Positions 28,360 to 37,090 of a stretch of 64,000 bases of DNA are shown here, piece by piece. Position 1 is the first letter of the stretch; every line of letters begins with the position of its first letter. Origin of the DNA: Methylobacterium sp. E-005 (GTDB taxonomy: Bacteria > Pseudomonadota > Alphaproteobacteria > Rhizobiales > Beijerinckiaceae); assembly GCF_022829725.1 (NCBI RefSeq), contig NZ_JAKSYG010000026.1, positions 1-64,000 on the forward strand, given 5' to 3'. A model generated the notes under the pieces. That model saw nothing but the letters and a program-made list of their open reading frames with translations. It was not told the origin of the DNA and made no database searches. Position numbers and translations under genes: made by a program.

Positions 28360-29283
28360 TTATAGGCCTTCATGCCTCCGGAAGACGACAGCGGGATCGA
28401 GGTGAGTCGCGCGGATTTTGAGATTGCGCGCCGCGGGTCTCCTGCATCCACGCGATTTCCACTGCAAATGCGCCGAGCGAAAGTCCCATCGGCGCAGATC
28501 GGCGGTGCGTCCCGGCTCAGGCAGTTGATTCTGCCACGACGGAAGGAACTCCCTGCTTCCTATTACTGCGAGTTGTGCAAAATAGGCCCCGGCGATCTTG
28601 GCGTATATATCCTTGACGCGCTCGGCCTCTGGCGTGTTCGTCCTGCGGCCATGGTCGTGGTGAACCTTCGGCCCACGCAGCATCACGCCGGTGTATCCCG
28701 CCTGTGAGGCGCGGTGAGCGGTCATGAGATCGTTGCTTTCGAGTGGGCCAACGTGACGGACACCGCCCGTCGCGGCAAGAACTTCGCGCAGGAAGAACAT
28801 ATTCGCTCCTTGAACCGCGCCGGGAAAGATGAAGCTCTTGGGTGGAAGAAGCATCCCCTCTTGGAAGATCCACCATTCCGTGTTGGCGATACCGAAATCC
28901 AAGTCTTTAGAGAACCGAGTGATCTCGCCGCTGCCGTGCTGAAAGACACGCGGATTCAATTTGGCCTAAAGGGTCCTCAGATATGTTTCCTCTATATAGC
29001 AATCGTCATCAGTGAAAATGGTGAGTTAGTCGTCGTAAATACTTATTCCGGCGTTCTGCGCTTGGGCAAGTCAAGGATCTGCAGTCATCACCTATTTGAC
29101 GGCGAACGGAGCAGATTCGGCGTACTGTTTGAAGACTGTAGGGGTCGCATCATCCGGAGCCGACCCCACCGAGACCAGCTCGGCGTCAAAATCCTGCATC
29201 GGCTTTGTGGGTAAGCGCCGCAAGGCCACAGAAAGTTGCGGGACTCGTTTGTAAGATGCGATGATGATTGATGTCTTCAGCGT
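28360..29283 (-). pseudogene. Decayed family 2 glycosyltransferase
   Basis: Reading one minus-strand frame from about 29283 gives TLKTSIIIASYKRVPQLS, then FDAELVSVGSAPDDAT, LAQAQNAGI, LTIFTDDDCYIEETYLRTL, and finally an open stretch (28959-28360) with GPLESNDLMTAHRASQAGY and HHDHGRRTNT. This is the normal order of a GT-A inverting transferase, including the acidic metal-binding TDDD motif. Four stop codons interrupt the same frame at 29092-29094, 29071-29073, 29026-29028 and 28966-28968, with no shift needed to follow it. No good ATG starts the frame. I conclude the gene is dead, while its C-terminal 199 codons remain open. Base composition is AT-richer than its surroundings, suggesting acquisition by transfer. 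Confidence 0.85.
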
Positions 29284-29295
29284 TACGGTATCTCA

Positions 29296-29722
29296 GGAAA
29301 GACGATATCGTTCGAAGAACACCTGCCAGATATGGCTTGTTTATTTGCAAGCCAGAGGTATTTTCTGTATCTAAAGGTTTACGAATTTTATCTATGCGAC
29401 GTGTTCGATGGGAGGTGGCGAAACCGCTGTTCGATGCAGCCCCTGCACGCGCAAAAGTCTTCGCCGGGCGCCATCCCCTCGTGTGGCCCACCATGAGACG
29501 CCAAACGATTTGAAGGCCAATTCGCTGTTCCTGATGCAGCCGGACATCCGTTACGGCATCCGGCGGAACCCTGGCGACAAACGCCTGGGACCGATCGGCA
29601 AAGAGGAATGGCGTCCTCCTTGCAACTGCGCGCGAACCAGACGCGGCCCTTGCGTCAGGCTCCATCCGATCCTCATCCGGGCGGATCGTGGCGGGGCGCG
29701 GTACTCCAACTGCAGGCCGGAG
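29296..29722. other. Non-coding or degraded stretch in the heptose cluster
   Basis: 427 bases between the dead glycosyltransferase and the methyltransferase gene. Open frames of up to 159 codons exist on both strands (e.g. 29186-29665 minus) but none shows a recognisable domain, and their residue content is typical of chance frames. It could be the remnant of another gene too decayed to read. Confidence 0.5.
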
Positions 29723-30262
29723 TTATGCTCGCGTCTGACAATAAAGGTGCGCATCGTGAGGGCGGGACATGCGACGTCGTGCGATGCTCCTGTCTTGGAA
29801 TGGCTGTAGACCGTATTGAGTTTCCGTAAATCCAGCTTCGTTCAGAGCCTGATCGAGCTTTTCTCGATACCAGCCGGATTTATGTTCATCCCCAGGCCAG
29901 CGCTGCCAACCGTACAGCGTACAAAAGACGTGATCGATGGAAAACTGAATTTGCTTTCCATCAAAATGATCAACGACATATCGACACCAAACCGGAATAT
30001 CAGGGACGTCGAACAGAAAAACGCCGCCCGGTTCCAGCAATCTGCGCACCTTGTCGAGCGTCATGCTGAACTGCTCATAAGTCAGATGTTCCATCAGGCC
30101 AAGCGCGATGACTTCTTCCAGGGAGTGGTCTGGGAGGTCGATTTCCCAGGGGTTTCCTACGATATCCACCCCATCAAAGGGATTTATATCGTTGTGCAAG
30201 TATCCTGGAGTTTGGTTTATCCCACATCCAAGTTCAAGCTTTTTGAGAAGTCGTTCGCTCAA
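29723..30262 (-). CDS. SAM-dependent methyltransferase (small, class I)
   Basis: 179 residues from a TTG at 30260-30262. Motif I is LELGCGINQTPGYLHNDINPF, then VDIVGNPWEIDLPDHSLEEVIALGLMEHL (motif II and the helix after it), then RRLLEPGGVFLFDVPDIP. This is the Methyltransf_11 layout seen in glycan clusters; the C-terminal part has GWQRWPGDEHKSGWYREKLDQALNEAGF. A GAGG lies about 10 bases before the TTG. It is 106 bases downstream of the gmhA-like gene on the same strand, so it probably methylates a sugar of the same glycan. Confidence 0.82.
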   Translation of the reverse strand: MSERLLKKLELGCGINQTPGYLHNDINPFDGVDIVGNPWEIDLPDHSLEEVIALGLMEHLTYEQFSMTLDKVRRLLEPGGVFLFDVPDIPVWCRYVVDHFDGKQIQFSIDHVFCTLYGWQRWPGDEHKSGWYREKLDQALNEAGFTETQYGLQPFQDRSIARRRMSRPHDAHLYCQTRA

Positions 30263-30368
30263 AGCCCGTTAGTCCTCATCTTGAATAGTCGAATACGTAG
30301 GGAGTTATATCGAATGGCACCGCATCCGTCATTGCCTGCGCCTGGAAGCTTGATCGATCGGGATTCAA

Positions 30369-30965
30369 TCACGCACGGTCTTCGTCCTCGGTCTGGCAGA
30401 GAGCCTGCATGACGATGTGCCCGAAGATGGCGTGAACATCCTCGGCGATCTGCATGTCGTCGACCTGCGCCCAGACGACATGCTTGGCGAGCGGCTTCAC
30501 CTTGCCCCCGGAGTACCCAACCAAGCCGAGCGTCTCGCAGCCGATCTCATTGGCGTAGCGCACGGCACGAACGACGTTCTCGGAGTTTCCACTTCCGGAA
30601 ATCGCGACCACAAGATCCTGAGGGGTCGCGATGTTGCGAAGCTGCGCGACGAAGACGTCGGCGTAGGACATATCGTTCGCGTAGGCCGTCACGATGCCCA
30701 TGTTGTCGATCAGGCTCCGCCCGCGGAAGGGCCGCCGCGTGGCCTCGAACACGCCCTTGCTCCAGTCGGTCGCGAAGTGGAGCGCCGTGATGGCGCTACC
30801 GCCGTTGCCGAGCGTGATGATCTGCCCGCCCGCATGCCAGACACGGCGGATGACCGCGATCGCGCGATCGATGTCCTGGGGGTTCATTGTCCCCAGGATG
30901 GTCGTCAATCGCCCGAGATAGTTGGATGCGAAGGAGCGTCCGAGCACGGCGTCGTACGGGTTCAT
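30369..30965 (-). CDS. gmhA: Sedoheptulose-7-phosphate isomerase (GmhA-like SIS protein)
   Basis: Converts sedoheptulose-7-phosphate to heptose-7-phosphate, the first step of ADP- or GDP-heptose synthesis. 198 residues, a single SIS domain. Phosphate-binding LGNGGSAITALHFATDWSKG (about residues 52-71) and VAISGSGNSENVVRAVRYA match GmhA, followed by LGLVGYSGGKVKPLAKHVV and the C-terminal EDVHAIFGHIVMQAL. The ATG at 30963-30965 follows CAGGAACT, a good ribosome site; the open frame to 31223 is not used. DiaA-type SIS proteins look similar, but the hddA and GmhB neighbours make the heptose role likely. Confidence 0.87.
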   Translation of the reverse strand: MNPYDAVLGRSFASNYLGRLTTILGTMNPQDIDRAIAVIRRVWHAGGQIITLGNGGSAITALHFATDWSKGVFEATRRPFRGRSLIDNMGIVTAYANDMSYADVFVAQLRNIATPQDLVVAISGSGNSENVVRAVRYANEIGCETLGLVGYSGGKVKPLAKHVVWAQVDDMQIAEDVHAIFGHIVMQALCQTEDEDRA

Positions 30966-31290
30966 TGAAGAGTTCCTGTGCGACAGAAACAACCAGCCCG
31001 AAAACAGAGCTCTACCAAACGCATCTCTGTAGGTTGGAACGTCCGGATTCGGCCACCGATCAAAGCATCCGTCCTGCCAATGGCACGTGGAAACGTATCT
31101 CAACGCCCAGAAAGGTACCTGATTCAAGCGGCGTGCTGCCTGCGGAACGTCTAGAACGAGACGTGTAGGAAAATCAACTGGACATTTGCAGAGGTATTGC
31201 GAGGTTTTAATATAAATTCTCAATGTAATAGCTGTGATATCCGTCGTAAACCAAAAAATTTGCTTCGATAAGGCGGCTATGAAGCAACGT
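30966..31290. other. AT-rich gap between hddA and gmhA
   Basis: 325 bases, distinctly AT-rich from 31190 to 31290. No gene. A separate promoter for gmhA is likely here, since the gap is much larger than the other gaps between hddA and the epimerase gene. Confidence 0.5.
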
Positions 31291-32301
31291 TTACCTGAGA
31301 TCTTGTAGAGCTTCCATATTTGGATTGTAGAAAATAATCCGGCTGCCGAGCAGTTCGAAGTTGAATCGAATCGGCCGCAGGTGGCTCAGGGCTTCGGCGA
31401 TCGCCGGGTGGCGATCTTCGGGTGCGTAGAACATTAGGAAGCCGCCGGAGCCGGCACCGAGGATCTTCCCCCCGAGGGCGCCGGCCTGCTTCCCCAGCGC
31501 GTACCACGCGTCGATCTCCGCCGAGCTGACGCCGCTGCTGAGCGTCTTTTTCAAGTTCCAGTTGTCGTCCAGGATCTGTCCGAAGGAATCGAGGCTGCCG
31601 CGCTGCAGCTCGTCCCGCAGCTGATAGGCGAGCTCCACCATCCGGATCAGCGCCCCGCGCTTGGCCTGATCGCTCGCCACGGCCTGCGCCTGCTCCTGGA
31701 GGATGCCCGACGCGCTGCGGGTGAGCCCGGTGTAGAACACGATGATGCGGCGCTCGAGGGCCTGACGCTGCGCCGCCGGCATGATGACCGGCGACACGAG
31801 CACGCTGTCGTCGGCCTTGAACTCGATGAGGTTCAAGCCGCCATAGGCGGCCGCATACTGATCCTGCTTGCCGATCGGCGCGCCGCAGCGCTCGATCTCG
31901 ATCTCCGAACTCAGGCGCCCCAGGTCGTCGGCGGAGATGTGCCGGCCCAGATAGGCGCTGACCGCGTTCAGAAGACCGACGGTGAACGTGCTGGAGGAGC
32001 CGAGCCCGGTTCCCCGCGACGGGATGTCGGCGATCGTCGTGATCTCGACCCCGCCGGTGACGTTGAGGCACTCGAAGGTCGCGCGCACGAGGCGATGCTC
32101 GATCTGATCGACCGACTCGACCTCCTCCGTCTTCGAGTAGGCCAAGCGAATGCCGCCGTCGAACTTGCGGTTGATGTTGACGTACACGTACTTGTCGATG
32201 GCGGTGCTCAGGACCGCCCCCCCGTGCCGACGGTAGAAGTCCGGCATGTCGCTGCCGCCGCCGACGAAGCTCATGCGCAGGGGGGTTCGACTGATGATCA
32301 T
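31291..32301 (-). CDS. hddA: Heptose-7-phosphate kinase, GHMP family
   Basis: Phosphorylates D-glycero-D-manno-heptose-7-phosphate at C1, giving the 1,7-bisphosphate. 336 residues. The start MIISRTPLRMSFVGGGSDMPDFY is characteristic of HddA and related sugar-1-kinases. The ATP-binding GHMP motif PSRGTGLGSSST lies at 94-105, and the C-terminal GGKILGAGSGGFLMFYAPE (about 276-294) is the third GHMP motif. It lies 18 bases after the fused nucleotidyltransferase gene, so the two are co-transcribed. A fucose or other heptose kinase activity is possible, but the neighbours favour heptose. Confidence 0.9.
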   Translation of the reverse strand: MIISRTPLRMSFVGGGSDMPDFYRRHGGAVLSTAIDKYVYVNINRKFDGGIRLAYSKTEEVESVDQIEHRLVRATFECLNVTGGVEITTIADIPSRGTGLGSSSTFTVGLLNAVSAYLGRHISADDLGRLSSEIEIERCGAPIGKQDQYAAAYGGLNLIEFKADDSVLVSPVIMPAAQRQALERRIIVFYTGLTRSASGILQEQAQAVASDQAKRGALIRMVELAYQLRDELQRGSLDSFGQILDDNWNLKKTLSSGVSSAEIDAWYALGKQAGALGGKILGAGSGGFLMFYAPEDRHPAIAEALSHLRPIRFNFELLGSRIIFYNPNMEALQDLR

Positions 32302-32319
32302 GAGGGTGCGGTCGGGATT

Positions 32320-34218
32320 TCAGGAGAAGCAGGAGTCGAGGGCGAGGCGCAGGGCGGCGCCGTGGCCCGCCCGCTCGACGAGCGGAAATTCGTCGCGCTG
32401 GCGCGCGTCGTAGACGGCGGCAGCGGTGGCGCGCTCGGCGAGCCCGCGGTCCATCAGGTCGGCGATCACGCGCGCGCGGCGGCCGGCCTCGTCGGTGCCG
32501 AGATGGATCGTCAGCACGCGCCGGTCCGTCGGCAGCGGTCGCAGCAGGGCCGGCACGCCTTCGAGGATCACCACGGTGTCGGCCCTCAGGCCGATCGTCT
32601 CCCCGGGGCAGCGCACACGCCGCCGCCTGTCGTAGAAGGGCAGGTCGAGTGCGGTCGCGCCACCCTTGAGCCACGGATCCAGGGCGGCGGCGGCGGCGTC
32701 GATATCGAAGCGGCCGAGCAGGCCCTCCGTCCGTTCCGCCTCCGGTCGGATCCATGCATCGAGCGGCAGCACGGCGGCGTCGCGGCCGGCGCGGCGAAGG
32801 GCGTGTGCCAGCACCGCCGCGACCGTGGACTTGCCCGCCCGGGCCGGCCCACCGATGCAGACCAGATCCCTCGGTCGCACCCCGTCCACGAGGGCGGCCG
32901 TTTCCGCCTCGATCCGTGGATGAATGTCGAGGATGAACGCGGCGGCGGCGGCGATGTCGGGGACGGTGAAGTCCGGGCGGACCCGGGACTTGCCGTCGCG
33001 CCCGCCCTCGCCGGTCAGGACGAGGATCGACCGGACGGCGGCGTTGCGGGCCGCGCCGAGGTCGCTCGTGCTGTCGCCGATCATCCATGAGCGCGCGAGA
33101 TCGGCGTTCAGATCCCGGGCGGCCTGAAGGATCAGTCCTGGCTCCGGCTTGCGGCACCCGCATGCGACCTTCAGCGCGCCAATCTCGCCCGGAAAGCCGG
33201 CGTCGGGATGATGGGGGCAGACATAGAGGCGATCGACGAAGGCGCCGGCTTCGCCCAGCACCATGTCGAGCTTGGCGTGGATCGCGTGCAGGCCCTCCAT
33301 CGCGCATTCCCCGCGCGCGATCACGGGCTGGTTGGTCACCACGGCGACCCGGTGCTCGGCCTCGTTGAAGCGCCGGACCGCCTCCACCGCGCCGGGCAGG
33401 AGGACGAGATCCTCCGGCCGGCGCACGTAATCCCGCAGGACGTTAAGGGTGCCGTCCCGGTCGACGAAGACGCAGGCCTGCGGCACGCGGTGGCTCGCGC
33501 GCGCCACCACGCCGCCCCGGAGGTGCGCGCGCACCGTGTCGAGCCGCTTCGGCGTCCCGAGATCCTTGATGTATTCGAAGCTGGTAAAACCCTGAAGGAA
33601 CGCCCCCCGCTCGAGCAGGGCGGGAAACAGGTCCTGCGCGAAGTCGGCCGGCGTCGGGAAGTCCCGCCACGGGTCCAGGGCCCGCTTCTCGATGGCGTAG
33701 AAGGCGGCGTTGACGAGGTTGGGCCGCAGCGCACCCGGCGGATGCGGCTTGGGCAGGAAGGCGGTGATGCGACCGTCCTGGACCGCGACGAGATCCGAAT
33801 CGGCGGGGTGGTCGTTGGGGTGGAGGAACAGCGTCGCGTCGGCCCCGGCTTCCACATGCACCGCCAGGAATCGAACGATGTCGATGTTGAAGAGCGTGTC
33901 GCCATAAACGACGAGGAATCGGGCTGCCAGCCGATCGAGGCAGGCGAGCACCGCGCCCGCCGTGCCCCGCGGCGCGCCGTCGTCGATGAGCGCGAGCCGG
34001 GCGAGGCCGAAATTCGTCCGCGCCGCGCAGAACGCCGCGATCTGGTCGGCCGCGTGGTTGACGAGGATGACGACATCGTCGACCCCGTGGTCCCGCAGGG
34101 TGCCGATCTGGCGTTCCAGGAGGGGGACGCCCTCGACATCGACGAGCGGCTTCGGTCGGCCCTGGAGCCGTTCGGCGAGGCGCGTGCCCTTGCCCCCGGC
34201 GAGAATGACGGCCTGCAT
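32320..34218 (-). CDS. Three-domain fusion: sugar nucleotidyltransferase, HAD phosphatase, P-loop kinase
   Basis: 632 residues from the ATG at 34216-34218. Domain 1 (1-235) is a sugar-1-phosphate nucleotidyltransferase (ILAGGKGTRLAERL, RPKPLVDVEG, VVYGDTLFNIDI), HddC-like. Domain 2 (about 248-430) is a GmhB-type HAD-IIIA phosphatase: nucleophile motif DRDGT at 253-257, TNQ at 295-297, a zinc loop with Cys334, His336, Cys353 and Cys355, and GDSTSDL at 381-387. Domain 3 (about 450-632) is a uridine-kinase-like P-loop kinase with Walker A GPARAGKS at 457-464, PLDAWIRP, and VVILEGVPALL. Domains 1 and 2 would supply the last two steps to GDP-heptose. What domain 3 phosphorylates is unknown. It starts 10 bases after the epimerase stop. 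Confidence 0.9.
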   Translation of the reverse strand: MQAVILAGGKGTRLAERLQGRPKPLVDVEGVPLLERQIGTLRDHGVDDVVILVNHAADQIAAFCAARTNFGLARLALIDDGAPRGTAGAVLACLDRLAARFLVVYGDTLFNIDIVRFLAVHVEAGADATLFLHPNDHPADSDLVAVQDGRITAFLPKPHPPGALRPNLVNAAFYAIEKRALDPWRDFPTPADFAQDLFPALLERGAFLQGFTSFEYIKDLGTPKRLDTVRAHLRGGVVARASHRVPQACVFVDRDGTLNVLRDYVRRPEDLVLLPGAVEAVRRFNEAEHRVAVVTNQPVIARGECAMEGLHAIHAKLDMVLGEAGAFVDRLYVCPHHPDAGFPGEIGALKVACGCRKPEPGLILQAARDLNADLARSWMIGDSTSDLGAARNAAVRSILVLTGEGGRDGKSRVRPDFTVPDIAAAAAFILDIHPRIEAETAALVDGVRPRDLVCIGGPARAGKSTVAAVLAHALRRAGRDAAVLPLDAWIRPEAERTEGLLGRFDIDAAAAALDPWLKGGATALDLPFYDRRRRVRCPGETIGLRADTVVILEGVPALLRPLPTDRRVLTIHLGTDEAGRRARVIADLMDRGLAERATAAAVYDARQRDEFPLVERAGHGAALRLALDSCFS

Positions 34219-34228
34219 CGCGGGCGCC

Positions 34229-35200
34229 TCAGCGGCGGCCGAGTTCTTGCGCGACGATCTGGTCGACCGCCCGCCGTACCGCCCCGATCGAGTCGTGCTG
34301 CGGGCGCCAGCCGAGGGCGGCGAGCCGGTCCGTCGCGTAACGGAAGCGTGGCACATCGCCGACCCAGCCGCGTCCGCCGGTCCCGTAGCGGATCTCGGCC
34401 CCCGGCGAGACGCGGTCGCGCACCGCCTCGGCGATCTCGCGGACCGTGACCCCCCGATCGGGTGGGCCGACATTGAAGACGTTGTGCCGGCCCTGCGCCT
34501 GCGCGGCGATGAACAGCATCGCATCGACGAGTTCCTCGACGTCCAGGTACGCCTTCCTCTGCGTGCCGTCGCCGAGGACGTCGAGCCTGTGCGGCGTGGC
34601 CCTGAGCTTGTCGACGAAGTCGATGAGGACGCCGTGCGTCGCCGGCACGCCGACGACGTTCGGAAAGCGGAAGACGTTGGCCTTGGGCAGGAAGGCTTCC
34701 ACCGCGGCGCGGATCTGCGCCTCGGAGGCGAGCTTCATGGCGCCGTAATTCGAGATCGGCTCGAGCGGCCCGATATCCTCGTGAATCACGGTCTCGCCGT
34801 GATCCCCGTAGATCGCCGAACTCGACGCGAAGTTGAGCGTGGGGATCGAGAACTCGCGCATCAGGACCAGCGTGTTGAACGTGGTCAGGAATGTCCGCTG
34901 GAGATCGATCCGCGGATCCGCGATGCCGGCCGGGATGTCGGAATTGGCCGCCAAATGCCAGATGGCGGCAATGCCGCCGTCGTTGACGGTGGTATCCAGC
35001 GCAGTCCGGTAAGCCTCGAGATCGGCACAATCGACGATGGCCGAACGGAAGCGCGGCTGATCTTGAAGCGGAGCCCAGAAATCCGGTCGCCCGCGGGACA
35101 TGTCGTCCAGGGCAAATACCGTTTCCCCGAGATCGATAAGCCGGCGAATCAAATTTGTGGCAATAAAACCGGCTCCGCCCGTCAGTACATGAAGAGACAT
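34229..35200 (-). CDS. NAD-dependent sugar epimerase/dehydratase (extended SDR)
   Basis: 323 residues. Rossmann nucleotide-binding TGGAGFIATNLI (about 7-18), the serine of the catalytic set in NFASSSAIYGD, and the tyrosine/lysine pair Tyr152 and Lys156 in NYGAMK. The C-terminal part (DGTQRKAYLDVEELVDAML and HNVFNVGPPDRGVTV) matches nucleotide-sugar epimerases. First gene of the heptose operon; ribosome site TGAGGAA precedes the ATG at 35198-35200. It most likely alters the activated heptose, or a related nucleotide sugar. The exact reaction cannot be told from sequence. Confidence 0.9.
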   Translation of the reverse strand: MSLHVLTGGAGFIATNLIRRLIDLGETVFALDDMSRGRPDFWAPLQDQPRFRSAIVDCADLEAYRTALDTTVNDGGIAAIWHLAANSDIPAGIADPRIDLQRTFLTTFNTLVLMREFSIPTLNFASSSAIYGDHGETVIHEDIGPLEPISNYGAMKLASEAQIRAAVEAFLPKANVFRFPNVVGVPATHGVLIDFVDKLRATPHRLDVLGDGTQRKAYLDVEELVDAMLFIAAQAQGRHNVFNVGPPDRGVTVREIAEAVRDRVSPGAEIRYGTGGRGWVGDVPRFRYATDRLAALGWRPQHDSIGAVRRAVDQIVAQELGRR

Positions 35201-35630
35201 ATCTTCAATTCCTCAGGGTCGAGCTGTGTTGTTCGTTCGACCAGACGCCATTTTAAAATCGGCGCGGTCCGTTCTTCGATTCGAAGATCGCACGTAACTT
35301 GCCGATGGCGGCCCCTTACTGGCAAACGGCAACGGATTCAACGGGTGAATGATGAACGTGGCTCGTGCCGGGACGGGCCAATTCGGACCGGCCACGACCG
35401 GCGAAGGCCCGCTGTGCCGTCCGTGTTTCAGGGTCGCCGTGCGGGCCCGGGACGGCGCCGAAGCCATATCCGGCGTCGTTCGATGTAAGCCGAGAGAGCG
35501 CCGGTAATACCGATCGAACACAATTGGGATTTGAAGACCGGTATCGAGCAACGGATGATTAAGGTTACTCGACTATCACGGTGCCGAGGCTCGATCCGCC
35601 GATTATCGCTTCAGTTCCAGGACGATCCCG
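35201..35630. other. Intergenic region between the heptose operon and a barrel gene
   Basis: 430 bases between two divergent genes. It must hold the heptose operon promoter (reading left) and the barrel gene promoter (reading right). The half next to the epimerase gene is AT-richer. I see no clear hairpin, operator or small gene. Confidence 0.55.
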
Positions 35631-36536
35631 ATGCGTACCGTCACCTTCCCGCTGCTGGCGGTTCTCGGCCTCTGCAGCGCCAACACCGCCCGGGCAGCCG
35701 ACCTGGATTACGATTACCTGCGCGGCGCCGATTACGATCCGGTTCCCGCTCCGGTCCGGGTGATCGACTGGAGCGGCGTGTATGTGGGCGGCCATGGCGG
35801 CTACACCTCGGCGACGCTGGGCAGCAAGGGCGCATTGCAGCCCCTGATCTATCGGGATTCACACAACACCACGGGCGAGTCCGACTTCAGCGCCTCGACC
35901 CTGCTCAGCCCGCCATCGCGGCGGGTCGGCGCCGCGAGCTTCGGCGCCTTCGCCGGCTACAATGTGCAGTTCGACCAGTTCGTCTTCGGCGTCGAGGCCG
36001 ATTACACCTATTTCGGCAAGATGGGGGTGTCGCGCGACAGTGTCGGCCGCATCCTGACCACGGCCGCCGGCGTGTATGAAGCCGTGGACCTGGGTGGGGC
36101 CACCGCCACCCGGGTCAATGATTACGGCACTTTGCGCGCCCGGATCGGCTACGCGTTCGAGAACTTCATGCCCTACGTGACCGGCGGCGTCGCCATCGGC
36201 CGGGCCCGCATCGCCGATTCGACCGCCTACCAGAATTACGGGTTCAACCTGACCGCCTACAACGCCAATCTGGCCGGGACGCCAACCGCCGTGACCCGTT
36301 TCGGCTACGCGAGCTTCGATCCCAGCGCGCCCTACAGCGGCACGCCGTTCACGTCGATCCAGGCGCAGTCGCGGACCAAGGTCGTCGCCGGCGTGGCGGG
36401 CGGCGTCGGCATCGAGTACGCAATCACCCCGAACATCCTGCTGCGTGCCGAGTATCAGTACGTGCTGTTCAGCGATTTCGACGGCCACAAGGTCAACCTG
36501 AATACCGTCCGCGCCGGTGCGGCCGTCAAGTTCTGA
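35631..36536 (+). CDS. Outer-membrane beta-barrel protein, Omp25/porin-like
   Basis: 301 residues. Signal peptide of about 22 residues (cleavage near TARAAD). The mature N-terminus (DWSGVYVGGHGGYTSA) is the common Omp25/OMP_b-brl start, and SFGAFAGYNVQFDQFVFGVEADYTYFGKMG, YGTLRARIGYAFENFMPYVTGGVAIG and ILLRAEYQYVLFSDFDGHKVNLNTVRAGAAVKF are later strands. The C-terminal Phe is the BAM recognition signal. AGGA precedes the ATG. Its stop overlaps an ATG, with a small secreted protein gene following. Confidence 0.9.
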   Translation: MRTVTFPLLAVLGLCSANTARAADLDYDYLRGADYDPVPAPVRVIDWSGVYVGGHGGYTSATLGSKGALQPLIYRDSHNTTGESDFSASTLLSPPSRRVGAASFGAFAGYNVQFDQFVFGVEADYTYFGKMGVSRDSVGRILTTAAGVYEAVDLGGATATRVNDYGTLRARIGYAFENFMPYVTGGVAIGRARIADSTAYQNYGFNLTAYNANLAGTPTAVTRFGYASFDPSAPYSGTPFTSIQAQSRTKVVAGVAGGVGIEYAITPNILLRAEYQYVLFSDFDGHKVNLNTVRAGAAVKF

Positions 36537-36577
36537 TGCGGTACGGTCCGATGATGCTTGCCGGTGGGAGCCTGTCC

Positions 36578-36817
36578 ATGCGTGGTCGTCGCCGTCTCGC
36601 GGTCGCCGTGGCCCTGCTCGCCGCGGGACCCGTCCTGGCCTCCCCCGCCGCTTGGCCCGGGGACCGGACCGAGGTGCGCGTCATCCGCCATCACCGGGTC
36701 CGCCCCGTCCCGGTCGTTCCCGTCGTCCCGCCACCCGTGCTGGTGCGGGACTACCTGCCGCGCAACCACAACGTCCCGCTGTACAACGAGCCACCCCGCT
36801 ACGGGCCAGCTTGGTGA
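36578..36817 (+). CDS. Small secreted proline-rich protein
   Basis: 79 residues from the ATG at 36578, with GGGAG in front. A signal peptide (MRGRRRLAVAVALLAAGPVLASPA) is followed by about 55 residues rich in Pro, Val and Arg, including PVPVVPVVPPPVLVRDYLPRNHN and a Tyr/Pro-rich end (PPRYGPAW). No family recognised. A longer start at 36536 overlaps the upstream stop codon (TGATG), which would suit coupled translation, but the inner ATG gives a better signal peptide. Confidence 0.6.
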   Translation: MRGRRRLAVAVALLAAGPVLASPAAWPGDRTEVRVIRHHRVRPVPVVPVVPPPVLVRDYLPRNHNVPLYNEPPRYGPAW

Positions 36818-37090
36818 GAGGGGCGCCCCGCCCGGCTTCTCGCACCGATCAGGATCGTGGGGTCCGGGACGGCCGGGGTTGCCAGCGCGTATCCCTGTAG
36901 AGGTCGCCGACACGGCAGGAGAGGCCGGCCGACGGGATGTCGAGGCGGTCATCGGGGCCCGTCAGAGTCCGGACTTGCCCATCCATCCCGCGCGTGTCGG
37001 GCATGAACCACGCCGGAAACGCGGTCCTGGTCCGCCACGATGATGGCCTGACAGGGTATATGGGCGCGATACAGTTACGGCACGCCCGCC

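Noticed and set aside
28714..29214. 166-codon plus-strand frame opposite the dead glycosyltransferase
   Set aside because: The minus frame shows the GT-A motifs in order; this frame has no family features.
29186..29665. 159-codon minus-strand frame between the glycosyltransferase and methyltransferase
   Set aside because: Overlaps the glycosyltransferase start in another frame and shows no recognisable domain.
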